From Humulus lupulus (lineage: Eukaryota > Streptophyta > Magnoliopsida > Rosales > Cannabaceae), in assembly GCF_963169125.1 (NCBI RefSeq), contig NC_084795.1, positions 96,033,411 through 96,097,410 of the forward strand: a stretch of DNA of 64,000 nt, written 5' to 3'. Shown piece after piece: positions 1-13,060 of this stretch. The notes below the pieces were generated by a model. That model did no database searches. It saw only the letters and a program-made list of their open reading frames with translations, and had not been told where the DNA came from. Position numbers and translations under genes: made by a program. The number at the start of each line of letters is the position of its first letter. Position 1 is the first letter of the stretch.

Positions 1-380
1 CACATGAGAAGTTTTGTACTTGTACATCGCCACAACCGAGCATTCCATTAGTACAGTACTAGTACTGGAGGATAAGAAAGTACAAAAGTCTGTATACTAC
101 GTCAGCAGAAGATTATTGGGGGCAGAATCAAGAAACCCATTAATGGAGAAACTGACTTTGTGCCTGATGCACACATCTCGAAAGCTTCGACCCTATTTCT
201 AAGCACATCCTATTTATGTGTTAACTGACTAGCCTCTGAGGCAAGTATTATCTAAGCCTTAAGCATTCGGAAGACTGTTGAAATGGGTTGTCGAACTTGG
301 ATAGTTTGAGATTACCTATCATCCCAGAACAACGATCAAAGGACAAGCATTGGCAGATTTCATTGTCGAATGCACAGGGA
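1..380 (+). pseudogene. RNase H remnant of element A reverse transcriptase
   Basis: The translation of 14-202 matches the RT-linked RNase H of Ty3/gypsy elements: a VLVLED strand, then YYVSRRLLGAESR, then RKLRPYF. The intact relative in element B at 23168-24463 has the same motif series. In-frame stops follow directly (after RPYF and again near 228 and 258), so the gene is dead. The catalytic RT part lies upstream of the window. Confidence 0.8.
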
Positions 381-835
381 TATCCAATGAGGAAGTCGTA
401 ACCCTAGCCCGCAAGCTATGGATACTTTATGTCGATGGGTCCTCTAATTAAAATGGATCAAAGCAGGGATCATTCTAATCACCCCAACGAGAAATCACTT
501 CCATTCGGCGCTATGGTTTGGCTTCAAGGTATCGAACAACAAGGCCGGATATGAGGAGTTATTAGCAGGACTCCCAATAGCCACTGAGCTCAAAGCAAAG
601 GCCACTCATTGCTATAGCGACTCACAACTGGTTGTTAACCATGTCCTGGGTGAATATCAGGCTCGTGGTATAAAAATGGCAGCTTACCTGGAAAATGTAA
701 AAGCTACATTTGGAGGGTTTGAGTTCTACGCTATAGACCAAGTTCCCTAATAGAAAAATTCAAATGTAGATGCATTGGCCAGGCTCGCCACGACTAACGA
801 AGTTGATACACTCAATGTGGTCCAGTAGAATTTCT
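340..835 (+). pseudogene. Second (Tat-type) RNase H remnant of element A
   Basis: The segment runs from a QALADFIVEC motif, through LYVDGSS (D of the active site), to YSDSQLVVNHVLGEYQ and an LARLAT tail, with frameshifts and stops between them. This is the additional, archaeal-like RNase H found after the ordinary RNase H in Tat-lineage elements. The same domain is better preserved in C (39672-40433) and B (22600-23135). Confidence 0.75.
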
Positions 836-887
836 ACTGACTCTGAGTATAAACGAGCCTGAAGAGGAAGATATAAACACGATTGAA

Positions 888-2128
888 TTGCAACCCACAT
901 ACATGACCCCAATAGTTGACTACCTCAAAACCAGAAGTCTCCCAGCAAACCGGAATGAAGTTAGGAAGCTTATGTACCAAATACTAAGATATACCATTTT
1001 GGAAGGAAAGTTGTACAGAAGGGGGTGCTCTATGCCATTACTCAGGTGTGTAACTCCTCCCGAGGAGAAAAAGATTTTGGAAGAAATTCATGATGGATTT
1101 TGTGGAGATCACACCGGGGGCATAGCTTGTCAAAAAAGGTGATTAGGGAAGGGTACTTCTGGCCAACAGTCAAGGCAGACTCATTCGATTACGTCAAACA
1201 TTCCGATAAATGTCAACGGTTTGCCTCGATACCACGAGCTCCACCCACCAAACTTACCATGATGAGCTCCCCATGGCCATTCCTGATATGGGGAATTAAC
1301 CTAATAGGCTCATTACCAACTGAAAAAGGTGGAGTAAGATATGTTGTAGTCATTGTGGACTATTTCACAAAATGGACCGAAGCTGAACCCTTGGCCACCA
1401 TCACCTCAAAAAAAGTCCTAGATTTCGTAGTAAAAAACATCATCTGCAGATATGGGATGCCAAGGAAGATAGTTTCAGATAATGGGACCCAGTTCGACAG
1501 TGATTTGTTTACACATTATTACAGAAAGAATGGGATAATAAAAAGTTTTTCCTCCATGGCCCATCCCCAGGAAAATGGCTAGGTCGAAGCAGTCAATAAG
1601 ACCTTGAAAAGTTCCATGAAGAAAAGGATAAAAGAAGCAAAGGGGACTAGAGGAGTTGCCTCGAGTTTTGTGGGCCTATAGAACCACGTCAAGAAATTTG
1701 ACATGGCATACCCCTTTCTTCCTGGCTTATGGGTGCGAGGCCATGTTGTCCATCAAGGTCGAAATCCCAACCATAAGGTGTGACGCATATGACCAAACCT
1801 CGAACCAATCTCAGCTCGAAGAGACTCTGGACCTCATCGAAGAAAGACGAGATGAAGACCAGTTGAAAAACGCTGCATACCAACAATGAGCTACTGGATA
1901 TTTTAACAAGAAGGTCCAAGATAGGAAATTTGGATTGGGAGACTTGGTGTTAAGGCGCGTGTTTTTGGCCACACGAGACCCATCTGCCAGGTTACTTGGT
2001 CCTAATTGGGAAGGACCCTATCAGATCAAGTCCATTATTTGACCTGGAGTGTATAAGTTGGCGAAGCTGAATGGAGGATTGGTTCCTCGAGCTTAGAATA
2101 ATGAACATCTACGACCTTATTATCAGTA
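888..2128 (+). pseudogene. Integrase remnant of element A
   Basis: The zinc-binding N-terminus (HDGFCGDH, then SDKCQRF), the catalytic core (WGINLIGSL, DNGTQFD, VEAVNKTLK) and the C-terminal GPNWEGPYQIKS motif are all visible in order. They are spread over several frames with stops, for example just before VEAVN. Two key residues are changed. The first catalytic Asp (WGxD in the family, and WGMDLIG in B) is Asn here, and the first Cys of the zinc finger CxxC is Ser. Integration activity is therefore lost. The region ends about 2128, near HLRPYYQ. Confidence 0.85.
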
Positions 2129-3058
2129 ATGTAGAAAAGATGTCTATTCATTTTAACCAAGCATGTATTTTATTTTTTTCTTTTTATCAATAAAATATTA
2201 AATTTCATTCAAAAGTGTATTTTTATTTGTTATACTTTTTTGCAAACCCTCAAAATTCAATAACCTAAGATCAAAATCATATGATATTAAGGGAGCATAA
2301 GCGGTATACAATCATACCATAGGCTCGAAAAAATATAACATAAATAAAAATTAACTACAATAGCAATGGTTGGATTATTAACCCAACATAAAGATATTAA
2401 TAAGTGTATGGATCATTAACCAAACACACAAACTAAACAAGTCTGGAACAAACCAACAACACATAATCTACAGTCAAAAGTTGGAATTCTAGATAAACCA
2501 ACTATAAACTATAAGTCAAAACTATGGATTGAAATTTTGGCAAATAAGTTTCGACCATGCAGCCTCGAGGCCATTCTCGAGGATGAGGAAAAGTAACTAG
2601 AAAATAAAAATATAACTAGACTAACAGGATTACATACCAGTTAAGTATTTTTCAAATACATGGTAAAAGTAAAGTTCGACCTTGACAATAACAAAGTCGA
2701 ACATGGGCACTTCGAATCAACTATGCATGACTGTATTGAAATTCGAACTTAAACCAAACATATATTTGTACGAATAAACAAGTATAAAAGCAGGTCCTTA
2801 ATAATAGCATGCTTGAAATATTTCAATCTAGAAATATATTGAGTAATATTAAGGTAGAAAGCTAAAGTTAAAGGTAAACAATGTGCAAAAATGATCTTCG
2901 AGCTAGAAAATTGAAAGCACAAAATTACTAATTTGATATAAATTCATAAGATAATTAAAATTGCTCAAAATCGAGTTGTAAATTGTCATTTCCTCGAGGG
3001 CACAAAAAATATAATGAAAAAAAATTCTAAGGGACGCAGCCATGTTTGAAGCAGTTTA
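2129..3058 (+). other. AT-rich spacer between integrase and antisense ORF of element A
   Basis: No coding potential is visible on either strand. Tat elements carry a long, fast-evolving region between integrase and the 3' LTR, and this is its first part. Scattered tcgaacc/ctcgag words recur here, as in the other Tat copies, but I see no clear tandem array. Confidence 0.6.
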
Positions 3059-6000
3059 CTATTGATTGGCTGAACCAGACTCGCCCTCTTCACCTTTCTC
3101 GTCCTTATTCCCACCATCTTGGGTGGTGGCTGTGACCTCCTCCTCGACCAACCGAGCCTTCCACTTGGATATGAACTCCTCTTCTTTTTCCTGGAGGAAC
3201 GAGGTGTTGATGTCAGGCTTTAGAGACAACATCATATACATAGCTCGGTCAGTAGCCCAATCTTTCTTGGCCTTAAACTCTTCGAGCATGCGCTTTTTCT
3301 CATCCTCTAGAATTTTGAAGGAGGAATTATTTTCCTCCTTCAGGCGTTCAGCCTCAGCCTTAGCAATATTTGTCTCCACTTTTAGGCGATCTATCTTGGG
3401 CTTAGCAGTGTCGAAATCCGCAGTCTTGGTGTCAAATTTCGCCTTCAGGTTGTTGACAGTTGCCTCAGAGGAGTCAAGTTTGGCTTGGAGAGGTTTGAGG
3501 GCATCCTCGACTTTGGCTCGGGCTTCCTAAGCTTTGGTCTGGGCTCTTTTGGCCTCCTTCAGACATTCTTCGGCTCAAATACAAGCTTGGCTTGCCTCGT
3601 AAACCAGGGTCTCCGCTGTCGCTATCTTCGAGGAGAACAGCGAACATTGGCGAAGAACACCAAGAAAGTTCTGGAACAAAAATTTTTTTGTTTATAAGGG
3701 TTATAAAATAAACAGATAACTAAGGAGATTTAAAGACAAAAAAAACTAGACTCACCGAGACTGAGAGGTCCACTGTCTCGTCAGTGAGGTGTGTGGGGTT
3801 TTCTCCTCTAAAAAATTGCCACACATCGGCGTCGAGGTTGCTGCATGCCTAGCCGGCCTGAGACAGCATATCCGAGCATAGGTCATCTCCTAAGGCCCCT
3901 ACCACATTATCCTGGGGTACTCCCATATGTGGGATGATGCCACAAACTTACGGACCACGATCGGGGCACCCGTAGCCTTAAGGGCCGAAGGAGGCATGAG
4001 TTGATTGCCTTTGTCTATGGCAGGGGTCTCACAAGGAGGAGTTTTCTTCTCCTGGGGAGGTGGCATGATCTCTCCGAGGTCGTGAGAGTTGTGTCATACA
4101 CCATATCCGTGGAGTCCGGAGCCTGGAGCTTGGGCTCGATTGAAACGGGTTTTGAGGGAAGGGAGCCCTCTATGATCTTCGCTGACTTCGAGACGACCCC
4201 TTTCATAGAGGTTACGTGACCTCGCTTGGTTCTGCGGGGCTTGGGGGCTATCCCGGGAAGCTGTCCAGATCTGACTTCATGTCACCCGAAGAATACGAGA
4301 TACAATAGTCAAGCCAAGAAAGAAAAAAGTCTTACATATTTTTACAAGTAAAAATGACTAAATAACAAAAACCTAACAAGTAGACTCACTAGAGCTTGAA
4401 CATGGGGACCAGGAAATTCCCCTGTCTTCCAATGAGGCTATGGGAGTCCCCTCCCTAAAACTGGGGGACATCCTCGAAAGGTCTCTATAATCGTTTGAGC
4501 CATATTGCATTGCTACCCCATCCCAAACCTCATTTAGACTATACATGGTTTTGTACTTACCTAGCCAGCTATCAAAACTATGAACCCTAAGGTCTACCCA
4601 CGACCATTCTAAGAAATTATTCTTGGGGTCCTCAAAGAGGATCATCACACCAGGCTTATGCTTAAGTAATGAAGGAGACGACATGGATGAATCGAGCATG
4701 ACCTTACCTTTGGATGAGCTTGCTAAGGCTTCATTTTGTGCCTCATTTCCCGAGCCTGAGGGTTCGAAAGGGAAAGTTCGATAGGCCTGAGATCTTTGAC
4801 CCCCATCGTTGCCTCTCATAGGGAGCTTGGTAGTGGGCACGGGTACATCCTCCCATCTCGTGTATTTGTTGTTGTTGGAGCCGTCGGTGGTCTCACCTTC
4901 TCCTATAAGGTTGCAAAGCCGAAGCTTGTCCTCGTGGAGGAGATGGGAGAGGGATCGTTGGCCGTAGGGAAGCTTGAGGATTGTTTCCCTACGTTCCCTC
5001 ATGGCATCCGTAGGCTGAGGACGATGATAGGTGGCTATATAAAAGATTTAAGTAAGTCAGCAAGGCTCACAAATTAAAAGAGAATTTAGCTAGATAATAT
5101 GAGGAACTTACGAATTCTCCTAAAGGAGAAGAAAAAAGAAGTGCTTCAAATCATTGCTATTTGACTCGGACCTGTTCTAAAAAATTCGAGGCATTCGAGA
5201 AAGAGCGAGAGCGTTTGTCCAGAAGATGGCGATTTTGAAGTTTGGGGGGTGGTTCGGAATGTCCTCAAACAAGCTCTTCTCTTTCGGATAGCTGGACAAA
5301 TATTAGAACCCATCTCCACCGTGGGCTCGAGAATGGTTGCTTTTAAGGCAGAAGAGATACAAGATCTCATGTGTTGTGGGCTCCTCCTACTTCATCTCCT
5401 TATATAACGACTTTAGCGTAGACAGGACCTTATACTAGCTAGTCTGAAATTGGAATGGAGCAATACCGACATAGTCGAGAAAGCCTAAAAAATAATCATT
5501 TAGGGGCAGCAAGGCCCCAGCTCTTAAGTGCTCACAGCTCTAGGTCGCGAGCTTAACCTTTCTATATGGGTCGTCTTCCCCAGGTCTAGAGCAGCTCCTC
5601 TCATTGGAGCTGGTAGGATGATAGACCAAATTTCCAGAGAGTCTCAACCTGTGGCAAGAGAGGAGCTTAGAAATTTGTCGAGTTAAGGTTATGGAGCTTT
5701 GGTCATGTTTGGTCTCGAAGAAAGAACTCTCCAAGACCGAGATGGAAAGTGGTTTGGGAACCTTAAGTGGTTGGTTAGAAGGACCCTCCATCAAGCTGAA
5801 TACGAGCTCACCAGGTGGACAGGCTGCGGTAACCTTGAGTTTGGGGTCTACTAGGGTAGGCCTAATCTCGGGGTCTGGATGAGGATAAGCTGCCACTCAA
5901 AGTCTTTTTCTTTTTCTCTCTTTGACCTCGTTGATCTTACGTTAAAAATGGTCTCCTATATCTTCTTGCTCACACCGCTCTTTGTTCTTGTGGATCAATC

Positions 6001-6653
6001 GCTAGTTTTAGGGAAAGGCGATTTAGGACGGGGAGTTGGTGGGTGGTAAGGGATTGCAAACATGGGCCTCCACCGATTCTCAGAGTACTGTGACATCTAA
6101 CAAGTAAGAAAAATGTGAAGGACCATCATATAAAAAATAACTATGGATTAAAATTTTGATAACTTGAGCTCGAAAGCTTGAGATAACGAGATTGCCTAAA
6201 TCGAGACTGAAGCCTCGAAAGGGAAAGATTAACTTGGATGTTTGTCCTGAGCTGTTGTAAAGCTCTGGCATCGAGAGTGCTCCCACGCGAGAGTGGGACA
6301 GTTAATACCAGTTTAAAAGAATTTTGGATTTTCAGGGAACAATTTGGCAGTTATCTGAAAAGGTGATGTTTTCAGGATTCATGCACTTACACCCTAAACC
6401 AAAACCCTATTTCTTAAGCTACACGAAACCCCCCTTACCAGAAAAACTCCATTTTTTTACACATTTCTACCATAAATTTTTTAGTCTAAACCTTGATTCT
6501 AAACATGCCAAAATTACTCGAATCAGAAAACTTGCCTAATGCAAGAAATAAGCCATAAAATTTGGAAAAAAAACCAAAGGTATCCACACAGATAGAAGAA
6601 ACATGTAAAATGGAAAAAATATATATATAACAATGAAATATCAGAGCACTTAC
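3059..6653 (-). pseudogene. Antisense ORF (aORF) of Tat element A
   Basis: This gene runs opposite to gag-pol. After a 5' exon that ends at a GTAAGT donor (6653), the - strand contains a block near 5500-5250 (GAALPLNDYFL..., ILYLFCLKS). It is homologous to the aORF domain of B (GATLPLHPLYQG..., NYLFVTRRR) and of C. I associate it with the 'putative gypsy-type transposon' family (PF04195-like, from memory). The C-terminal 100-150 residues (3530-3059) are a Lys/Glu-rich coiled coil ending in an acidic tail and a stop. Stops and frameshifts break the gene into pieces. The function of these proteins is unknown. Antisense ORFs at this position are known from Tat-lineage elements. Confidence 0.65.
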
Positions 6654-6866
6654 ACAAATTAGATCGAGGATACAATGATATCGTCGATTGTAGAAGAGGC
6701 AGCAGAAACGATCCCACTGAAGTGAAGGTTGAAAGATTTCTTTGCTTTTTGGGCTTTGAAAACATTCGAAGGAGAAGAAAAATTTTGGTTCAAGTTTTCT
6801 CTGGTGTATAATTTTCAGAAAGGTGAAAGTGAAAAATGGAGAAGAAGAAAGGGATTATATATACCC
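6653..6866 (-). promoter_or_regulatory. Candidate promoter and first exon of element A aORF
   Basis: On the - strand a TATA box (gggtatatataatccc, 6852-6867) is followed about 200 bases later by a consensus splice donor (TTTGT|GTAAGTGC, GT at 6653-6652). The same TATA-to-GTAAGT spacing occurs at the equivalent position in B and C. This supports a real antisense promoter with a first intron. The exon between is pyrimidine-rich, like a plant 5' UTR. Confidence 0.55.
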
Positions 6867-7120
6867 CAGTCATCATTCCAAAAGTCAAATTGATCTAGGT
6901 TGTTGGTTTGGATTAGAAGAAGATCCAAGGGATCATGTTTGATTCCAGGTATATGGCGGCAAAAAAGAATTGGAAGGGACTTGCACAGAAAAAAAGAGTA
7001 CTCGAGTACTCAGTGTATTCAATTCCCAAGTGACGCGTGTCCGCACTCCAGTGTGGTAGGTGACACGATTCCCGAAAGTAAAGTTTAAAAGTTTCCTTCT
7101 CATAGGATTCGAACCAATAC

Positions 7121-7136
7121 TTTTGAGGGGGCAAAG
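7121..7136 (+). promoter_or_regulatory. Polypurine tract of element A
   Basis: ttttgagggggcaaag directly precedes the 3' LTR. It matches the PPT of B (cttggggggcaaa on the - strand at 8227-8239) and of C (58946-58960), and it marks the plus-strand priming site. It also shows that the LTR at 7137 belongs to A as its 3' LTR rather than to C as a 5' LTR. Confidence 0.8.
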
Positions 7137-7630
7137 TATTACACCAAAATTTTATATTCGTTATAAATGAGCCTCGAAATGTAGGCTCATAAAGCGTAAG
7201 CTCAAAGATAAGGGGCTAGGGTTCAACACTTGTATAAATTTTCATAATTCCTGACTTGTACTTATTAGTGATCGAACAATAGTTCAGAAGGCTTGAGCTT
7301 AAGCATCAAGCTTGACAAACGAATCATCTCCAATGCCTATGGGTGTTATTCGAGCCTAGTTGCAAGCTCGAAGATGTTGGTCTCCAAAGATTGAGCTTGA
7401 TGAAATCATGGGATAAGGATGAGGCTGACTATAATAACGAGCTCGAAGAGTTGATCGATCTCAAAAATGTGTAAGCCTTGCCTTCAAGGTCAGCAACGTG
7501 TTTTACATACCACAATTGTTAGGAAACCCCTATTCCTTAGGGATTTGTTATTATCTGATATTAAATCCCAATTATCATGGGATATTATGTAATTAATGCA
7601 TTTATTTATATTTATTTCAAATTTGAATTG

Positions 7631-8226
7631 TGTTGACCCTCGATTTGGTCAACTGACACGGAGTCAAATGCTTGATATGAATGAAGGTGTTGAAATGGGT
7701 ATAATGGAAAAAGCAATAAAGAACACGACAAATTATAGTGGTTCGCCCCCACGAAATGGTAATGACCTACATCCACTTAAGCTATTATTGATATTAGTTC
7801 TCAAAGGAGTGATCAACGAACTAGGGTTCTCTGAGTTTCACAGACCTGAGAGAGATGAATAATACAATCGTCAGATAATAGCTCTAATTCTCTTGTAAGG
7901 CGTAAACTTAAATCAGCCAAAAGTCCCTTCCTTGAGCTATTTCTCTCTATCTATAGGCTCAAGGAGGGTTACACGAATTAGTTACAGATATTATTTCCTA
8001 AATAATCGAATCATCATGGATCATGGGAGATAATCTCGGATATGATTACAATTGTACAAAATTATCTCTAAATATATAGAGTATACGACCAGGCTGGTCG
8101 TATAGAAACTTCAAATGTTACGTCAGGGGAATCTCACTGGTCGATGGTCGAAAAGAACTTCTGAAAGGTGTCAGCCACGTGTTAAAAAGGTCTGCCACGT
8201 CACCCATGCCTGCTTTTTGGATAACA
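7631..8226 (-). repeat. 3' LTR of element B
   Basis: This 596-bp LTR is nearly identical to 27568-28162. The TATA box of the 5' LTR (ctataaatag on the - strand) has become ctatagatag here. A, the host element, continues leftwards at the TSD. Confidence 0.95.
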
Positions 8227-8241
8227 TTTGCCCCCCAAGTT
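8227..8241 (-). promoter_or_regulatory. Polypurine tract of element B
   Basis: On the - strand aacttggggggcaaa directly abuts the 3' LTR (TGTTATCC). The core ttggggggcaaa is also found in front of C's 3' LTR. Confidence 0.85.
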
Positions 8242-8427
8242 TATTTATTACGACCAGTAATAAATGAACTTTACGACTCTTCGATTACCCCACCAAATCT
8301 GTCAGAGTAGTTCGTGCCTTCTTGGAAAAAGTGGCCTACCCCTATCTAATCATGGCTTTTCGGTTCCCAAGCAATCCATTGACGGCCATAACTCTTCCCC
8401 ATTACCTCTTTCTTCATGCCACAGACA

Positions 8428-8609
8428 AAATATATATAGCCTTCCCAGGGCTTCCTTTTTCTTTTTATGCAAGCTATTTCTCTATCAAGAAACCCTAAGT
8501 CAGAACCTCTATTTTCTCTGAAGATCATCTTTCGGTGTTCCAAGAACCACCAGCCGTTCGTTCGCCTACGCTCGGAATTTCCTCGAACCTCCATAATCTT
8601 TACTTCGGT
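8428..8609 (+). promoter_or_regulatory. Candidate promoter and first exon of element B aORF
   Basis: A TATA box (aaaatatatatag, 8428-8439) lies about 200 bp inside the PPT. It is followed by a pyrimidine-rich leader and a consensus splice donor TTCG|GTAAGTTT (GT at 8608). The matching acceptor is ctatccgcag, ending at 9064. This is the same layout as in A and C. Confidence 0.6.
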
Positions 8610-9064
8610 AAGTTTCAGAACTTTTCTACTCTTTATTTTTGTTGTGCATGCTGTTATGAGTTAGCTTTTAGGTTCTGATATTGCCTGTGTTCTTGGGTTG
8701 AGATGCATCAAAATAGGGGATTTATCGAGTGATGCTAGATAGGATGGTGTACCTTTGCCATTTAGGAGTCTTGTATCAGTCTGATAGTCGAGATCATAAA
8801 TTTAGGACGTAAAATCGAAGTAAAAATTCGATTTTTATGCTAGTTGAAAAACTAAGTTTTTCCTGCCCTAACTGGAGTTGAAAAAGCTTTTTCAAAAAAC
8901 TTTTTCCTTTCACTTTTTGATCAGTTTTTCAAACTGTTTCTGTGGAAAAAAAAATTTTCATTAGAATGTTGTTGTATAAAAGTTTCACTTTTATACACGA
9001 GCAACGTTATTCTAACCAACTTTCTAGGCTCTTCATCCTCACCTCCCCATTTTTCTATCCGCAG

Positions 9065-11637
9065 ATTTTAATGCCAGATTTGTGGGGAGGTGAAAGACCG
9101 ATCGAGGACGATCTTCTCGCACAACTGCTTGAAGGCGAAGAACAGCCTGCTTAGCATGTTCACGAGATTCCTTTTTCCAGACTCTCTTCTTCCAGACCTC
9201 AACCATCTCCAGCCAGAATGGCTCGTTCCAAATCCACTGGCCAAAAGAAACAAAAGCCTAACCACACTTCAAATTCTCCAACTCATCTTGATTCGCAGGC
9301 TGGGGTTCCCTCGACCAGTGGTCGAGAAAACATTGTCCCAGACCCTCCCATCCAGGTTAGGGCTCGCACTCGGCATTCAGTTCTTCTTGATGTCGAGTGG
9401 TATCTTTCTCCCCTTAGCCAAGTAACCCCCAGGATGCTTACCAATTATCTCAGGAAGTATCCCCTCACTACGGTAAATCTCAAGATCCCCACTGCGGATG
9501 AGAGGGCTAACTTGCCCGGAAGCGTTTACAGAGCCTGGTCGAGGTATCGCATAGAGGCGGGGGCTACCCTTCCTCTTCATCCATTATATCAGGGGGTGGC
9601 GAACTACTTTGGTGTCGCCTCCTTCCAAATTACTCCCAACGGATATAGAATGCTTGCGGCACTCTATATCCTTTACAAACTTAAAAAATGGCTGGAGCCT
9701 ACTCCTCATGAGGTCAATTACCTTTTTGTCACCAGGAGACGAACCAAACATTCCTAAGTGACACCACCCACATTTCCAACGTGGGGAAATACAGTCAGGA
9801 GTATTTCCTCATGCCTGACATGGCTGCAAATAGCCTGGCCTTCGCTCGAGGAGGCAAATGCCCTTTTCCACTGGTCGATGTTTATACTTAGCAATTTCCT
9901 TATACTTTTCTGAAACATATTGTGACTTTCAGGCCCATGGTTACGACTAGACCCGACACCTGACATGGTGTTGAGGTCCAACACGCTGGCCAAAATGACG
10001 GATGCTGAGAACTTGAGAACGAAGAGTACTTGAGGCTGTTTGGCCTCCTGACCCCTCATCAGGATATGAGGGAACCCGCGGCGGTTAGTGCCACTGCCGA
10101 GGGGAATCCCGAGCAGCAACCTCCAGCGTCTCCTCCTCGACGGAGACTGACTAGGGTTACAATCAGGGAACCCACTAGCAGTCCCTCAGCAGAAAGGCCT
10201 TCTGCCCCTCAAGGGAAGGGAAAACAAAAGGCAGTCGAGACTGTCGTAGACTTAGACGAGTCTTTAGACGAAAACGGTATTGTTATTTCACTCTTAGATA
10301 ACTTGCCAATTCCCTGTCATTTATTTGATGGGGATGGTAATTTTACATATACTCCAAATCTAGGGCTAGACTTCTTCGTGCCAGAGAGTGAGTGTATGAC
10401 TAGTAGAGTCAATAGTGTAGCGACAAGTAGTAATAGCTCGGGTATTGGTCTTTGTAATTTTCTTTATCTCTTTTCTGATGTGCCATAACTTGTCATCTAT
10501 TTTTAGCTTATTGTCTCCATATTTATCTCTTTCTGCAAAAATGGCCTCCGCAAACGTTTTCGACTTATTTAACACTCAGGAGGAGGAAGAGGTTCCTTTT
10601 GTCCGAAGGAGGAAATCGGCCAGGAAACACGACGGTGAGTCCAGCAAAGTTCCTCCAGCCAAGAAGAATTGAGCAGGCGATCCTCCAAAGGATGGGCCCT
10701 CTGGCCAACCGCCTGCCCAACCTTCTACTCCTGCTGAGAAGGAAATCCCTCCTCCTGCTGCCACAAATCCTTCACCCGCGGCTCCAAACGAACAGGCCCA
10801 GCATGCCGATCTTCCTGGGGCCAAACTATCGAGCCGCTCCCTACGATCAGCTAAGGATCGCCTCGCCCATATCCTTAAGCATGACCGCTGCAGAGAGGCC
10901 ATGGCTGAAGCTAAAAACATGGGGGTCGACCAGATCCTCAACAGGGCCCTGAATGAAGTGGCCAGTGTAAACACTCTTTCTCTTTTTGTGATCATGGTCT
11001 TGACTTTTCCTTCTTTGAAGTTTTCCTAACTCTTATTCTTTGATTGCAGGCCATGCTGACCATACCTGTTGCTCATGCCCGCGCGGGTACAAGCATCAAG
11101 CAGTCCCGATCGAAGCTTACTGAGGAGCTTCAAGTCGCGGATGCTAGGGAGCTGGAGGTGGTCACCCAGCAGAAGGATTCCTTGGCCGCGGAGCTGGCTG
11201 AAAAGCAAGCCTCTCTGGAAAATGCCAGGAAGCAGAGAGATGATTACCAGGATGCTAGTCGAACCCACTGGCGTGAAGTCAAAAGACTTCAGGAGGATAA
11301 TCTTGATAAGGACAGGAACATTGATGTCCTTAAGAGCCAGGTGGAGCAGCTCAAGCTTACAAATGCCAAGGACCTGGAAAGGTATAAGAACGTGACACTT
11401 CGGTGTTTCTACAACTTCTGGAAACACAACCAAAGTGCCATTTTCAACTACCTTCCAGAGGATGCCAGGAAGGCTGAGCTGGCTCATTGTATAGCTCGGT
11501 TGGCTGCTGAAGAAAGAGCCAGGATTCCTGCCTCCCGAGACATTCCGCTGGCCGCCGGAGTGGAGGGAGGGGAAGCTGCAGGAGATGTAGTCGATCAGAA
11601 TGCTCCCCAGGATCCTCCTGCTCCTCAAGCTTCATAA
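9065..11637 (+). pseudogene. Antisense ORF (aORF) of Tat element B
   Basis: This is the best preserved aORF in the window. After the 5' intron (8608-9064) come ATGs at 9071 and 9218. The frame from 9218 holds the conserved domain (GATLPLHPLYQG, NYLFVTRRR) to 9757. A frameshift then moves it to a frame reading DTTHISNVGKYSQEYFLMP. Likely introns include 10967-11049 (AGT|GTAAAC ... ttgattgcag) and one whose acceptor is near 9931 (tgactttcag). The last exon (11050-11637) encodes an uninterrupted coiled coil (KLTEELQ..., QKDSLAAELAEKQ, ENARKQRDDYQDASR) with a Pro/Ala/Gly tail. I read the domain as PF04195-like. The role is unknown: it could bind nucleic acid or partner proteins through the coiled coil, but the sequence does not decide. 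Transcription is opposite to gag-pol. Confidence 0.7.
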
Positions 11638-12310
11638 TTCTTTTTCTTTTATTTTTCTTTAACCATACGACCTACGGGTCGTAATGTAAAGACTGATTTT
11701 TCTTTGGTTTTGCTGCATGTGCAGCTTATTTTACTTTTACTTTTGAACAATTACATCCAAGCAGTACTGCTTGCGTTGTAAAAGAATTCTCTTTGATATT
11801 ATAATATTTCTGCTTTATTATAAGATATGTTCGCATGACCGAACTGAGCATAGTACTTTGGCTTGATTTAACAAAATATAAAATTTGAAAAATACTCTAA
11901 CATGCTTTCACTTATTTTGTTCATGTGTTTACATACCTCTTGGTATGCTTTGCTATCGATGTACCTTATATGCCCCCCAAGTGACTAAGGAGCATTAGGT
12001 CCTTGGTCACTTGCCTTGACCACGACCTGTACGAACATTACTGCTCAGTATGAAATGCAAAATGTATAATACAACAAATCAACACACGTAATGAACAAAT
12101 ACTTGTAAAAAATTACAAAATTTCGCAAGAATGACTGGCTGCGCACAGTCCCTTATAATACTCGTATTTAAATGGACTAAACATGTCTTTACGAGTGATC
12201 TTTAAAAGATCTTCCACTTATAAGCGATTAGCCATAGAACATGACTAACCCTTTTTCAAAACTTGTAAAAAGTAAAAATTAATACAAGCCAGTCCTTTAA
12301 TAAGGACTGT
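11638..12310 (-). other. Spacer between aORF and integrase of element B
   Basis: No gene is visible. The sequence is moderately AT-rich and lies between the convergent 3' ends of the aORF (+) and integrase (-). It presumably holds termination signals of both, but I cannot point to one. Confidence 0.5.
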
Positions 12311-12708
12311 TTATTGATAATACTTGCACAAGTGCTCTCCATTCCAATAACGCGGAACGAGATCTCCATTTAAGCGTGCAAGTTTGTATGTGTCTGGATG
12401 AAGGACTTCTTCAATCTGGTAAGGTCCTTCCCAGTTTGGTCCGAGTACTCCAGCAGCCGAGTTGCGGGTGCTTAAGAAACTCTTCGAAGTACTAAGTCTC
12501 CGATGCTGAACTTTCTTTCTTTTACTTTAGAGTTAAAATACCGAGTGACTTTTTGCTGGTACGCAGCTACTTGGAGTTGGGTTTCTCTCGTTTCTCCTCA
12601 ACCAAGTCTAGGGACTCCATCAATAGTTGACTATTTTGGTCCTGGTCGTATGCGATTCTTCGATGTGAGGGCGGATCTAACTCGACTGGCAACATAGCTT
12701 CATACCCG

Positions 12709-13060
12709 CACTACAAGAAAAAATGCTTTTAATAACACCAAAAATGTGTTATCAAAACCTACGATAACACTTTTTGATGTGTTAAGACAGACTATGTTAT
12801 CGTAGGTCAGGGTACTTTACATAACACTTTATCAGTGTTATACAGATGTGTTATTGTACTGTCAACGATAACACAATTTCTGTGTTATTTTAATATATAG
12901 ATAAGTGTTGAATTATATTATTTATAGTCGATACTATAACACTTTTTTTGTGTTATACTACACTTTAGTATAACACTTTTTTTGTGTTATCCTACACTTT
13001 AGTATAACACATTTTTTGTGTTATACTACACTTTATTATAACACATGTGTTATATTAGCT
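12709..13060. repeat. Left terminal and subterminal repeats of CACTA element J
   Basis: After the cactaca terminus, the short palindromic word ATAACAC/GTGTTAT recurs more than ten times. It includes a tandem run of about 48-49 bp units (tataacac-tttttttgtgttat-cctacacttta, 12937-13060). Such subterminal arrays are the usual transposase-binding (TNP1-like) sites of CACTA elements. The right end carries only a few copies (for example ataacgc, gtgttat near 21665-21700), so the two ends are asymmetric. Confidence 0.85.

Noticed and set aside
9754..10119. 121-codon - strand ORF over the B aORF
   Set aside because: Antisense shadow. The + strand reading carries the conserved aORF sequence.
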